Positions 27,134-36,075 of a DNA stretch of 64,000 nt are shown piece after piece. Position numbers and translations under genes: made by a program. Location of the stretch: positions 62,001 through 126,000 of the forward strand of contig NZ_JBBDYL010000004.1 in assembly GCF_040901545.1 (NCBI RefSeq), given 5' to 3'. Below the pieces are notes generated by a model that was not told where the DNA came from, did not search any database, and saw only the letters and a list, made by a program, of their open reading frames with translations. The stretch's first letter is position 1. Each line of letters opens with the position of its first letter. The DNA comes from Sulfuricaulis sp040901545 (GTDB taxonomy: Bacteria > Pseudomonadota > Gammaproteobacteria > Acidiferrobacterales > Sulfurifustaceae).

Positions 27134-28165
27134 TCATACCGTATGAGTCAGACCACTCAATCCACCACGCAACACGGAAACATCAAAACCACGTTGGCTC
27201 AACAGAAACGCCGCCGCGCAACCGCGGCTGCCGGTCTGACAAAAGGTAATATAGTGACGCTGCGGGTCAAGGCTGGCGGCCTTGAGCCGCAGCAGATAAA
27301 GCGGAAGATTCACGCTGCCCTTGATCGTGCCATGGCGGTATTCATCCTCGATCCGCACATCAAGCAGCATGGCGCCCGCCCGCACCAGAACCTTGGCTTG
27401 ATCCAGTGACACCCACTTCACCAGCGGCTCCCGCATCAACTCATCGAAATCTCCCCGGGCCAGACGCATCAACACGCCATCCGTTACCATCATCACCGTG
27501 GCGTTGCGCGGCGTGCCGGACAGCAGCGCCTCTTCACCGAAACCATCTCCTTCTTGCAGTTGTCCCAGCATGGACACTTTGCCGGATTTGTCCGCCTTGC
27601 GCGAGACGCTGACCTTGCCGGTTTTAATGATGTAGTAGAAATCGCCGGGGTCGCCCTGCCGGACGATTACCTGCCCCGACTTCAGTTCCACGGGTTCAAA
27701 ACGCGCAAACAGAGCATTGATGTTGGCCGGTGGCAGTTTCTGGAAGGTCTCGCTGCGCAGCATGCGTATCATCCACTCGGTGTCCTGGCTGCCGTCGAAT
27801 TCGGTGACTTCGTAACCGGTTGTCTGGTCCCACGTAAGCAGACGGTCGAGCAATCCGCCATCGACCTTGGCGATCGTAACAGGTGTTTTCGCGGTTCCGG
27901 TGTATTGGCGCGGCTTGAGTTGCGCGAGCGCGTAACGCGAATCACCGGAACCGGCAACAACATCCAGGGATAATTCCGTGTTCGCGGAGGTTAGCGCTAC
28001 TTCGCCGGACAGCAGAAAAATGGAATAGTTGTCGTGGTCGCCCTGCGTGAATAACTTACTTGCCGCCGGCAATCTATCAATGACGGCATGGTCCGCGAGC
28101 TCCTTGAAGTTCTCGGGCGTCAGCGAATTGATCGGAACCAGCGTTTTGAGAATGTCTCTGTCCAT
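27134..28165 (-). CDS. Double cyclic-nucleotide-binding plus rhodanese protein
   Basis: 343 residues from the ATG at 28165; TTG at 28174 adds three. Domain order: a divergent cNMP-binding-like fold (about 15-125), a clear CRP/EVH-type cNMP domain (about 140-250) with GDPGDFYYIIKTGKV and GDGFGEEALLSGTPRNATV, and a C-terminal rhodanese domain with active-site Cys in YITFCQTGSRG. No DNA-binding helix-turn-helix or membrane segment. Such fusions are uncharacterised; a link between nucleotide binding and sulfur transfer is plausible but inferred. Confidence 0.85.
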   Translation of the reverse strand: MDRDILKTLVPINSLTPENFKELADHAVIDRLPAASKLFTQGDHDNYSIFLLSGEVALTSANTELSLDVVAGSGDSRYALAQLKPRQYTGTAKTPVTIAKVDGGLLDRLLTWDQTTGYEVTEFDGSQDTEWMIRMLRSETFQKLPPANINALFARFEPVELKSGQVIVRQGDPGDFYYIIKTGKVSVSRKADKSGKVSMLGQLQEGDGFGEEALLSGTPRNATVMMVTDGVLMRLARGDFDELMREPLVKWVSLDQAKVLVRAGAMLLDVRIEDEYRHGTIKGSVNLPLYLLRLKAASLDPQRHYITFCQTGSRGCAAAFLLSQRGFDVSVLRGGLSGLTHTV

Positions 28166-28327
28166 TCCAAGCAACCCGGTATCTATTAGAAAACATTCTA
28201 TACCAGATCATCGGGGTGCCGGGCGGGAAGATAAAATGGCGGAAAGGGGCGAGGCGGAGCATTCGCGGACGCACTTAACGTATGCAGCCCCGGGTGCAAT
28301 AAACCCTTTGCGCCCGTTCGGCGGTGC

Positions 28328-28403
28328 GGATGCGCGTTAAGCGCATCCACAACAAACCTGTCTCGCCCACGCCGCCGAGCGGGCGGGCTGAAATTGCCCG
28401 CCC
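28328..28403. repeat. Palindromic repeats in the 28.2-28.5 kb intergenic region
   Basis: Two perfect stem-loops: GGATGCGC/GCGCATCC with loop GTTAA (28328-28348) and GGGCGGGC/GCCCGCCC with a 7-bp loop (28381-28403). Together with preceding GGTGCAATAAACCC-type text they resemble dispersed extragenic palindromes known from other proteobacteria. The surrounding 300 bp, between the cNMP-rhodanese gene start and tRNA-Ser(CGA), shows no coding sequence. Confidence 0.6.
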
Positions 28404-28477
28404 TGGGCCGGCAACGGGCCGGGGTTGATCGAAGACGAAAAAGTAACGCCAGGGATGGCTGGCACTGGCGATGGATA

Positions 28478-28666
28478 TGGCGGAGAGGGAGGGATTCGAA
28501 CCCCCGTGGCGNNNNNNNNNNNNNNNNNNNNNNNNNNNNNNNNNNNNNNNNNNNNNNNNNNNNNNNNNNNNNNNNNNNNNNNNNNNNNNNNNNNNNNNNN
28601 NNNNNNNNNNNTTTCCGCCCATCTGATTTCGAGTCAGCGCCGTTATGACCGCTTCGGTACCTCTCC
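28478..28666 (-). tRNA. tRNA-Ser (anticodon CGA), split by a scaffold gap
   Basis: The 5' part (28612-28666) starts GGAGAGGTACCGAAGCGG, has anticodon loop CTCGAAA and half of the variable arm (GGGCGGAAA). The 3' part (28478-28511) continues CGCCACGGGGGTTCGAATCCC to CCA. The 100 N between them (28512-28611) break the variable arm. Joining the two sides directly gives a normal tRNA of 89 nt whose junction matches the second copy at 28804-28873 exactly. The gap may therefore be zero-length or may hide whole repeat units. Reads UCG codons. Confidence 0.85.
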
Positions 28667-28710
28667 GGAAAATGGGATTATATCAGCATCCGAATCATGG
28701 AATTAATTTA

Positions 28711-28873
28711 ATAGCGGGAGGGATTACTCGGCGCATCCCTGCGCCTCGCCCCTTCGGGGCCGCCGCTGGCGCGGCGTTCGGGATCGCTCCCGGCGATCCT
28801 CGTCGAACCCCCGTGGCGTTTCCGCCCATCTGATTTCGAGTCAGCGCCGTTATGACCGCTTCGGTACCTCTCC
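28711..28873 (-). pseudogene. Second tRNA-Ser(CGA) copy interrupted by a T-loop hairpin element
   Basis: 28804-28873 repeats the body of the tRNA-Ser(CGA) at 28478-28666 without changes, down to GGGGGTTCGA. A 78-bp element (28726-28803) then splits the T-loop between positions 58 and 59, followed by AATCCCTCCCGC. The acceptor's 3' strand is shortened and lacks CCA. Element stems on the minus strand are GGATCGC/GCGATCC, CGCCGC/GCGGCG, GCCCC/GGGGC (loop GAA) and GGCGCA/TGCGCC, ending CGAGT. Without splicing it cannot make a normal tRNA. Confidence 0.85.
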
Positions 28874-28958
28874 CGGAACGGTTATTATACCAACGGGCAT
28901 CAATTCAACCAGACGTGATATTTGCAATCCCCGGGATATGTTCCATTAGATTGCAGCC

Positions 28959-30407
28959 ATGGTCCCCATCGAGTCGCTATTACCGTCCAACCTCGCCAAT
29001 GCCGTGAGGCGAATCATTCGTTCGATTCTGCTCGTATCGATCATGCTCCCTGCCCTTCTGTCCTGTTCGCTAACGGAGAATAACGGCCTGAAGGCCATTA
29101 AAACGGGCGGAGAACTTGTGGTGCTGACGCGCACGAGTCCAACCACCTTTTTCGACACTCCGGAAGGACCGGCCGGATTCGAGTACGATCTGGTAACGAG
29201 TTTCGCCAATTACCTCGGCGTCAAACCTCGTTTCATCGTGGCGGAAAAGTTCAACGATATCCTCCCGCGACTGATCAAAGGGGAAGCCAATATGGCTGCA
29301 GCCGGAATTACGATCACGGAGGCGCGCCGCAAAGTGGTGCAATTCGGTCCGCCGTATCAACAGATTCGCCAACAAGTGATCTATCGCTTGGGCACGGACC
29401 GTCCGGCCACCGTGGCGGATCTGGTCGGACGGCACGTTGATGTCCAGGCCGGAACCAGCCAGGTAGAACTCCTCCAGGAACTTAAGCGGGAATATCCCGA
29501 TCTGAAATGGACGGAAGTGAGCAAGGATACCGAGGAATTGCTGTTGCAAGTCTGGCAAGGTCTGGTTGAGCTTACCATTTCGGATTCAAACATTATGTCA
29601 GTAAACCGCCAGTACTTCCCCGACCTCCAGGTTGCATTCACCATGCCCAAACCGAAATTGCTGGCCTGGGCTTTCCCTCAGAGCGCAGACCGGAGCCTGC
29701 TACATGCGGCGGAGAAATTCCTGGAACAAAGCCGTGCCTCGGGAGAACTGGCGCAATTGATAGACCGCTATTACGGCCCGGCCAGCCGTTCGAACTTTAT
29801 AAATATGAGCGTTTACAAGGTACGCATACGCAGCCGATTACCCGAATTCCAGATTATGTTCGAGAACGCGGGAAAGAAATACGATGTTGACTGGCGGCTG
29901 CTGGCGGCCATCAGTTACCAGGAATCCTTTTGGGAACCGCTCGCCACCTCACCGACCGGCGTGCGCGGCATCATGATGCTGACGGAAGAAACCGCCGGAC
30001 AACTTGAAATCAGCGACCGTCTGGATCCGGCGCAAAGCATTGACGGCGGCACACGTTATATTCTGAATCTGATCGATCGTATGCCCGCCGGCATCACCGG
30101 CCCTGACCGTCAATGGATGGCGCTCGCGGCCTATAACATCGGAATCAATCACCTCGAAGATGCACGAATAATCACACAGAAAAAAGGTGGTGACCCGAAC
30201 AAATGGAATGACGTCAAGAATAATCTGCCGCTGCTGTCTGATAAGAACTGGTATGGTAAAACCAAATACGGTTACGCCCGCGGAATGGAATCGGTTATCT
30301 TTGTCAACCGCGTGCGGACATATTATGACGTTCTGGTAAAAATCGACGACGAGGAAAAAGCCAAAAATAAACCCCGGGCGCTGGATTTGAAGGCACCGGC
30401 AATATAA
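28959..30407 (+). CDS. mltF: Membrane-bound lytic murein transglycosylase F
   Basis: 482 residues. N-terminal hydrophobic segment with lipobox-like LLSC (about residue 36), so probably an outer-membrane lipoprotein. Residues 50-270 form a periplasmic solute-binding-protein-like regulatory domain (ELVVLTRTSPTTFFD, ANMAAAGITITEARR). The C-terminal SLT domain has catalytic Glu in AISYQESFWEP (about residue 322) and LAAYNIGINHLEDAR. It cleaves peptidoglycan with 1,6-anhydro products. Neighbour tadA on the opposite strand recalls the E. coli mltF-tadA pairing. Confidence 0.94.
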   Translation: MVPIESLLPSNLANAVRRIIRSILLVSIMLPALLSCSLTENNGLKAIKTGGELVVLTRTSPTTFFDTPEGPAGFEYDLVTSFANYLGVKPRFIVAEKFNDILPRLIKGEANMAAAGITITEARRKVVQFGPPYQQIRQQVIYRLGTDRPATVADLVGRHVDVQAGTSQVELLQELKREYPDLKWTEVSKDTEELLLQVWQGLVELTISDSNIMSVNRQYFPDLQVAFTMPKPKLLAWAFPQSADRSLLHAAEKFLEQSRASGELAQLIDRYYGPASRSNFINMSVYKVRIRSRLPEFQIMFENAGKKYDVDWRLLAAISYQESFWEPLATSPTGVRGIMMLTEETAGQLEISDRLDPAQSIDGGTRYILNLIDRMPAGITGPDRQWMALAAYNIGINHLEDARIITQKKGGDPNKWNDVKNNLPLLSDKNWYGKTKYGYARGMESVIFVNRVRTYYDVLVKIDDEEKAKNKPRALDLKAPAI

Positions 30408-30410
30408 CTG

Positions 30411-30500
30411 CCGTGAGTCGTGAACCGTAAATCGTGAACCGTGAGAAGTAAAAGTTTTTTTGCGTTTTACGAATCACGATTCACGACTTACGACTCACGG
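30411..30500. repeat. Inverted heptamer array (GTGAATC type) between mltF and tadA
   Basis: Left arm CCGTGAGTCGTGAACCGTAA and two further 7-base units. A T-run near 30454-30461 follows, then a right arm built of complementary units (TCACGATTCACGACTTACGA, then CTCACGG). Units repeat every seven bases. The right arm overlaps the tadA 3' end and encodes its last residues (SDRES, stop). It probably acts as a bidirectional terminator of the convergent pair. Confidence 0.8.
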
Positions 30501-30970
30501 TCACTGCGGCGTGCTTGAAAGAATTTCTGAAGCACGTGCCGGCAGTCCTCGGCCAACACGCCGCCTGTGATCTGCGCGCGATGATTGAACGCAGTTGAAT
30601 CCAGCAGATTGACAACACTGCCGGCGGCGCCGGACTTGGGATCGGCGGCACCGTATACGACGCGTGCGATGCGTGCCTGGACAATGGCGCCGGCACACAT
30701 GGCACAGGGTTCCAGCGTTACATATAAAACCGCATCCGGAAGACGATAATTTTTCACCCGTGCCGTCGCGGCGCGCAATGCCACGATCTCGGCATGCGCG
30801 GTCGGATCGTACGAGGCAATCGGTTGGTTCCAGCCTTCTCCGATCACCTCATCGTCGCGAACGATCAGCGCCCCCACCGGTACTTCACCGGCGTCTTCGG
30901 CGTGCCGGGCCAACGCGAGGGCGCGGCGCATGAACGCCTCATCGCTTGATCGCAACGGAGCTATTCCCAT
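30488..30970 (-). CDS. tadA: tRNA-specific adenosine deaminase
   Basis: 160 residues. Converts A34 to inosine in tRNA-Arg(ACG). Zinc/catalytic motifs: HAEIVALR (His-Ala-Glu, about residue 59) and EPCAMCAGAIVQARI (PCxxC, about residue 90). Overlaps the guaA stop by 10 bp. The C-terminus runs into the heptamer repeat, so the final five residues are repeat-derived. Confidence 0.95.
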   Translation of the reverse strand: MGIAPLRSSDEAFMRRALALARHAEDAGEVPVGALIVRDDEVIGEGWNQPIASYDPTAHAEIVALRAATARVKNYRLPDAVLYVTLEPCAMCAGAIVQARIARVVYGAADPKSGAAGSVVNLLDSTAFNHRAQITGGVLAEDCRHVLQKFFQARRSDRES

Positions 30971-32532
30971 TCGATAGTGGCCGGCGGCTTGCCGGAGATA
31001 TCGTAAACCACGCGCGAGACGCCTCGGATCTCATTGATGATGCGATTGGAAATAATACCGAGCACATCGTAGGGTATCGGCGCCCAGTTGGCGGTCATGA
31101 AATCCACCGATTCCACGGCACGCAACGCGATCACGTAATCGTAGGCGCGCGCATCTCCGAGCACGGCAACCGATTTGACCGGAAGAAATACGGCGAAGGC
31201 CTGACTGATTTTCTCGTAGAGATTGTGGCGCTGAAGTTCTTCGAGATAGATTGCATCGGCCCGTCGCAGGAGATCGGCGTATTCCTTCTTGACTTCACCC
31301 AGAATACGGACCCCAAGCCCCGGCCCGGGAAACGGATGGCGGTAAACCATCTGGTGGGGGAGCCCGAGTTCCTCGCCGATGCGGCGAACTTCATCCTTGA
31401 ACAACTCCCGCAACGGCTCGAGCAGCTTGATGTTCATGATTTCCGGCAGCCCGCCCACGTTATGATGCGATTTGATGACATGCGCCTTCTTGGTCTTGGC
31501 ATCCGCGGATTCAATCACATCGGGATAGATCGTCCCCTGAGCCAGCCATTTGGCATTTTTTATTTTCGCGGCCTGTTCCTCGAATACTTCAATAAATATC
31601 CCCCCGATGATCTTGCGCTTCTGCTCCGGATCGGACACTCCCTTGAGCGCCGCCAGGAACCGGTCCTCCGCCATGACGCGCGCGACCTTGACGCCCATGT
31701 GACGCGCGAAGGTATCCATCACTTGATCGCCTTCATTGAGGCGCATCAAGCCATTGTCCACAAAAATACAGGTGAGTTGTTTCCCGATGGCGCGATGCAG
31801 CAAGGCGGCGACCACGGAGGAATCCACGCCACCGGAGAGCCCCAGAACCACTTCGTCCTGACCCACCTGGGCGCGCACCGACTGAATCATGCTTTCGACA
31901 ATGTTCCCCGGCGTCCATAACGAACCGCAGCCGCAGATGTCGTGTATAAACCGTTGCAGGATCGCGCGCCCCTGGGTGGTGTGCGTCACTTCCGGATGGA
32001 ACTGGATGCCGTAGAATCCACGCGACTCGTCGGCGATTCCGGCGTACGGCGCCGCAGCGGTATCCGCAATCACCTTGAACCCCGGCGGAAGCCGGGTGAC
32101 GCGATCGCCGTGGCTCATCCAGACATGCAACCATTCCGCGCCGGAATCTTCGCTTTCGTCACGCAAATCCCGGAAAAGCTTGGAATGCCCGTGCACGCGT
32201 ACGCGTGCATAGCCGAACTCGCGCTTGTCGGAACTCTGCACGGATCCCCCCAGTTGCGCCGCCATGGTTTGCTGGCCGTAGCAGATCCCGAGAACGGGAA
32301 CATGCATGTCAAAAATTTCCCTGGGCGCTCGCGGCGTCTCCGACTGCGTGACGGACTCCGGCCCTCCCGACAAAATGATGCCCCGCGGAGCAAAATTTCG
32401 TATTTCATTAATCGGTGTATCAAACGGATGCAGCTCGCAATACACTCCGGCCTCGCGCACGCGACGGGCGATAAGCTGGGAGTACTGCGAGCCGAAATCT
32501 AGGATCAGGATTTTTTGCGAGTGCGGATCCAT
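30961..32532 (-). CDS. guaA: GMP synthase (glutamine-hydrolysing)
   Basis: 523 residues from the ATG at 32532 (MDPHSQKILILDFGSQ). N-terminal class I glutamine amidotransferase with nucleophile in GICYGQQTMAAQLGG and His/Glu in QFHPEVTHT. ATP-pyrophosphatase P-loop LSGGVDSSVVAALL. C-terminal dimerisation domain ending YDISGKPPATIEWE. Converts XMP to GMP. Lies downstream of guaB across a heptamer hairpin. Confidence 0.97.
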   Translation of the reverse strand: MDPHSQKILILDFGSQYSQLIARRVREAGVYCELHPFDTPINEIRNFAPRGIILSGGPESVTQSETPRAPREIFDMHVPVLGICYGQQTMAAQLGGSVQSSDKREFGYARVRVHGHSKLFRDLRDESEDSGAEWLHVWMSHGDRVTRLPPGFKVIADTAAAPYAGIADESRGFYGIQFHPEVTHTTQGRAILQRFIHDICGCGSLWTPGNIVESMIQSVRAQVGQDEVVLGLSGGVDSSVVAALLHRAIGKQLTCIFVDNGLMRLNEGDQVMDTFARHMGVKVARVMAEDRFLAALKGVSDPEQKRKIIGGIFIEVFEEQAAKIKNAKWLAQGTIYPDVIESADAKTKKAHVIKSHHNVGGLPEIMNIKLLEPLRELFKDEVRRIGEELGLPHQMVYRHPFPGPGLGVRILGEVKKEYADLLRRADAIYLEELQRHNLYEKISQAFAVFLPVKSVAVLGDARAYDYVIALRAVESVDFMTANWAPIPYDVLGIISNRIINEIRGVSRVVYDISGKPPATIEWE

Positions 32533-32538
32533 GACATC

Positions 32539-32614
32539 AGTAGCAAGTAACAAGTTTCAAGTAGCAAGAAAAAAATTTCATATCCTTGTCACTTGCTACT
32601 TGCCACGTGCTACT
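32539..32614. repeat. Inverted heptamer array (GTAGCAA type) between guaB and guaA
   Basis: Left arm AGTAGCAAGTAACAAGTTTC followed by AAGTAGCAAG. An A-rich spacer follows, then a right arm of complementary units (CTTGTCACTTGCTACTTGCC, then ACGTGCTACT). Seven-base periodicity is obvious. The right arm contains the guaB stop codon. It could attenuate transcription from guaB into guaA. Confidence 0.8.
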
Positions 32615-34067
32615 CCCTCTGATAATTCAGCGCTTCCTTGGTCACCATCACATCATGCACGTGCGATTCACGGACCCCGGCGGCGGTAATGCGCACAAAA
32701 TGGGTTTTGGTGCGGAGCGCTTCAATGGTCGCACAACCGGTATAGCCCATGCTGGAACGGAGACCGCCCATGAGCTGATGGATAATATTGATCATCGGAC
32801 CTTTGTAGGGTACCCGGCCCTCGACACCTTCCGGGACAAGTTTGTCACCCTTGGTTTCTTCCTGAAAGTAACGGTCGCTGGAGCCCTCGCCCATCGCGCC
32901 GAGCGACCCCATACCGCGATAAGACTTGTATGAGCGGCCTTGGAAAATTTCCACCTGGCCGGGCGATTCATCCGTGCCGGCAAGCAAACTGCCGATCATG
33001 ACGGTGTGCGCCCCGGCAGCGAGCGCCTTGGCGATATCCCCGGAGTAACGAATTCCGCCGTCGGCAATGACAGGGATATCCGCCCCCTTCAGCGCTTCCG
33101 CGACATTGGAAATGGCCGTTAACTGCGGCACGCCGACACCGGCAACGATGCGCGTGGTGCAGATCGAGCCCGGACCGATGCCGACTTTCACGCCATCCGC
33201 CCCGGCATCACGCAATGATATCGCCGCTTCACTCGTGGCAATGTTCCCGCCGATCACTTGCATGTCAGGATAATGCTGCTTGATCCAGCGCACGCGATCC
33301 AGCACGCCCTTGGTATGACCGTGCGCGGTATCCACGACGATGACGTCCACCTCCGCCTCGACCAGGCGTTCGACGCGTTCTTCCGTACCCCGGCCTACCC
33401 CGACCGCGGCACCGACGCGCAAACGGCTCTTGGGGTCCTTGGCGGAACGCGGATATTCGGTTGATTTCTGGATGTCCTTGACGGTTATCAGGCCCTTGAG
33501 ACCGAATTTGCCGTCAACCACCAGGATTTTTTCGATGCGATGCTCATGAAGGAGTTTGAGTATTTCCTCGCGCGCAGCACCCTCCTTGACGGTAACCAGT
33601 TTTTCCTGCGGCGTCATGATGCGCGATACCGGCTCGTCATAGCGGGTCTCAAAACGCAGATCGCGGCTGGTTACGATTCCGACAAGCTTCTCGCCCTGCG
33701 TTACCGGGACACCGGAGATGTGTTGCGCGCGCGTCAATTCAAGTACTTTGCGAATGGTGGTGTCCGGCGTCACCGTTATCGGATCGCTGATGATGCCGGC
33801 CTCGAACTTCTTCACTCGCCGCACTTCATCCGCCTGTCTTGCGGGCGTGAGGTTTTTATGTATGACACCCAGACCTCCTTCCTGAGCAAGGCATATCGCC
33901 GCGCGCGACTCCGTCACTGAATCCATGGCGGCGGACAACAAGGGAATATTGAGACCGATGCGGCGGGTAAGGGAGGTTTTCAGTTCCACGTCCTTGGGCA
34001 GGACGGTCGAGTGCGCAGGAAGAAGCAGGACATCATCAAATGTAAGTGCTTCCTGGACTATACGCAT
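32610..34067 (-). CDS. guaB: IMP dehydrogenase
   Basis: 485 residues. TIM-barrel enzyme oxidising IMP to XMP, the first committed step to GMP. N-terminal FDDVLLLPAHSTVLP, two CBS domains inserted at about 95-205 (SDPITVTPDTTIRKVLEL, MTPQEKLVTVKEGA), catalytic-Cys loop GPGSICTTRIVAGVG and the flap region SYRGMGSLGAM. It heads guaB-guaA-tadA on the minus strand. Confidence 0.97.
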   Translation of the reverse strand: MRIVQEALTFDDVLLLPAHSTVLPKDVELKTSLTRRIGLNIPLLSAAMDSVTESRAAICLAQEGGLGVIHKNLTPARQADEVRRVKKFEAGIISDPITVTPDTTIRKVLELTRAQHISGVPVTQGEKLVGIVTSRDLRFETRYDEPVSRIMTPQEKLVTVKEGAAREEILKLLHEHRIEKILVVDGKFGLKGLITVKDIQKSTEYPRSAKDPKSRLRVGAAVGVGRGTEERVERLVEAEVDVIVVDTAHGHTKGVLDRVRWIKQHYPDMQVIGGNIATSEAAISLRDAGADGVKVGIGPGSICTTRIVAGVGVPQLTAISNVAEALKGADIPVIADGGIRYSGDIAKALAAGAHTVMIGSLLAGTDESPGQVEIFQGRSYKSYRGMGSLGAMGEGSSDRYFQEETKGDKLVPEGVEGRVPYKGPMINIIHQLMGGLRSSMGYTGCATIEALRTKTHFVRITAAGVRESHVHDVMVTKEALNYQRE

Positions 34068-34242
34068 GCCGCATTATACGTAAATCGTCGATCACCGTAA
34101 ACTGGCGGCCGCGTGAACCCCATCGATGTCTCGGGTTTTTACAGCCGGGAAACCTGCCGCTGCCCATTTACCCGTTGACCCGACCTGGTTTGTGTTTTAA
34201 CGTGATCCTGATTCAACTGTCCGCAGGCTCTGGAGGAAATGA

Positions 34243-34581
34243 ATGAAACATGTGATCTTGGCAGGCGTTCTGACCGTGGCGCTGGCGGGGTGCGCCAGCG
34301 TTATCAACGACGACGAATACAATAACCTTCTCTCTCAGGCCGAAAATGAGATAAAGCTCGCCGATAGAACGGGATTTCTCTGGTTCAACACGGAAAAATA
34401 TCTGATGGAATCCAGAGCAGCCAAGGCCGCCGCTGACAAGGCGGAAAAGGAAGGCCATCGCGCCGTTGCGGAACAGGAATTCAAAAAGGCCATGAGCAAC
34501 ACCAAGAAAGCACTGGTAGAAGCGCGGTTAGCCCAACAACAGGCAAAAGACAACGCCAATCCCGAAACCATCTTTCAGTAA
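34243..34581 (+). CDS. Small helical lipoprotein, SoxXA-binding-protein-like
   Basis: 112 residues. Lipoprotein signal with lipobox LAGC (Cys 17), good ribosome binding site GGAGGAA. The mature part is almost wholly helical and rich in Ala/Lys/Glu: AENEIKLADRTGFLWFNTEK, then KAEKEGHRAVAEQEFKKAMS. The pattern of an aromatic-W-x-x-T-x-K segment followed by a basic Ala-rich helix pair recalls SoxK/SoxXA-binding proteins of sulfur oxidisers. The similarity is weak and no sox genes are nearby, so treat the function as open. Confidence 0.6.
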   Translation: MKHVILAGVLTVALAGCASVINDDEYNNLLSQAENEIKLADRTGFLWFNTEKYLMESRAAKAAADKAEKEGHRAVAEQEFKKAMSNTKKALVEARLAQQQAKDNANPETIFQ

Positions 34582-34716
34582 CCCGGCATACTCTGGGTTC
34601 GCGGGTTTGTGGCTCATCCCGGAATTTCCCAGCTGTCGCTGAGCGTCGGTGGATGCAGGATGAAACCATGCCGATCGGGAATATTGCTTGGCGGTTAAAC
34701 GAGGATATGTTTCGAT

Positions 34717-36075
34717 ATGGAACTTCCGCTGTCAGCCGCGGCCCGCTCTCGGGATATTTACACGGTTTCGCGCCTCAATCGCGAGGTCAAAGTATTGCTC
34801 GAGGGCGGATTTCCGCCCGTCTGGATCGAAGGTGAAATATCCAATCTCTCACGCCCTGCCTCCGGACATGTGTATTTTTCCCTCAAGGATGCTCAGGCTC
34901 AGGTTCGTTGCGCCTTTTTTCGGCAATACCACCGCCAGCTCGGCATTGTGCTCAAGGACGGGTTGCACGTGCTCACGCGCGCGCGCGTGAGCCTGTATGA
35001 GGGTCGCGGTGATTATCAGATTATCGTCGAGTACCTGGAGGAAGCCGGCGAAGGCGCTCTGCGCCGTGCCTTCGATGCTCTCAAATCAAGATTGTCCCAG
35101 GAAGGGCTCTTCGACGCGGCGCGAAAAAAACCATTGCCGAGACTTCCACGTCGCATTGGAATCGTCACCTCGACTTCCGGCGCTGTTTTGCATGACATAC
35201 TCACCACCCTGCGCCGGCGTTTCCCGGCAATCGCCGTGATGGTTTATCCGGTTCCGGTGCAAGGCGAAGGCGCGGCGGAAAAAATTGCCGCCGCCATCCG
35301 GCTGGCGGATGCAAGGCGGGAATGTGACGCCCTGATCCTGGCGCGCGGCGGCGGTTCACTCGAGGATCTATGGCCCTTCAACGAGGAAATTGTGGCGCGC
35401 GCCATATCCGCCTGTTCGATTCCAATCGTCAGTGGTATTGGCCATGAAACCGATTTCACCATTGCCGATATGGCCGCCGACGTCCGCGCACCCACTCCCA
35501 CGGCGGCCGCTGAAATGTTGAGTCCCGATCAGCAGGAATGGCTCGCGCAGTTTGCCCGGATCGAGACTCGGCTGGTCTCGGAAATTCGCGGTCGCCTGCG
35601 CAATCGATACCAGCTTATCGATTGGTTGAGTGCGCGCCTGGTTCACCCCAGTCACCGCCTGAAGCTGCTTCAACAGGCGTTCACCGCGACTTATCAGCGG
35701 CTGCAATCGGCACAGATTTCCGCGCTGCGCGAGTGTCGCTCGAAGTGGCAAACGGTGATGGCGAGACTGCTGCAACATTCGCCGCAACCGAAACTGCGGC
35801 AGGCGGCACACCGTCATCATTACCTTTCCTCGCGTCTCATTACGGCTGTAGAACGCGAACTGGAACGGGCGGATTTCCGCTTGCGTCAAATCATGCAGAC
35901 CTTGCAGGCACTGAGTCCGTTGGCCACGCTCGCGCGTGGTTACGCCATCGTGCAACGGCCGGCGACGGGTGTCATCGTGACCGATGCCAATGCGGTCAAA
36001 TCGGGAGAGCGGATTCGGGCACGTTTAGCGCGCGGTTCGCTCGATTGTCTGGTGGAAGAATCCCGTGAGGACTAA
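34717..36075 (+). CDS. xseA: Exodeoxyribonuclease VII large subunit
   Basis: 452 residues. N-terminal OB-fold (VWIEGEISNLSRPASGHVYF), catalytic domain with family motifs IGIVTSTSGAVLHDI, ILARGGGSLEDLWPFNEE and GIGHETDFTIADMAADVRAPTPTAAAE. A long helical C-terminal region follows. Degrades single-stranded DNA with XseB, which is not in this window. The stop overlaps the GTG start of the M23 peptidase gene. Confidence 0.96.
   Translation: MELPLSAAARSRDIYTVSRLNREVKVLLEGGFPPVWIEGEISNLSRPASGHVYFSLKDAQAQVRCAFFRQYHRQLGIVLKDGLHVLTRARVSLYEGRGDYQIIVEYLEEAGEGALRRAFDALKSRLSQEGLFDAARKKPLPRLPRRIGIVTSTSGAVLHDILTTLRRRFPAIAVMVYPVPVQGEGAAEKIAAAIRLADARRECDALILARGGGSLEDLWPFNEEIVARAISACSIPIVSGIGHETDFTIADMAADVRAPTPTAAAEMLSPDQQEWLAQFARIETRLVSEIRGRLRNRYQLIDWLSARLVHPSHRLKLLQQAFTATYQRLQSAQISALRECRSKWQTVMARLLQHSPQPKLRQAAHRHHYLSSRLITAVERELERADFRLRQIMQTLQALSPLATLARGYAIVQRPATGVIVTDANAVKSGERIRARLARGSLDCLVEESRED

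Noticed and set aside
28394..28706. Open frames running through the N block
   Set aside because: They cross undefined bases and a tRNA gene.
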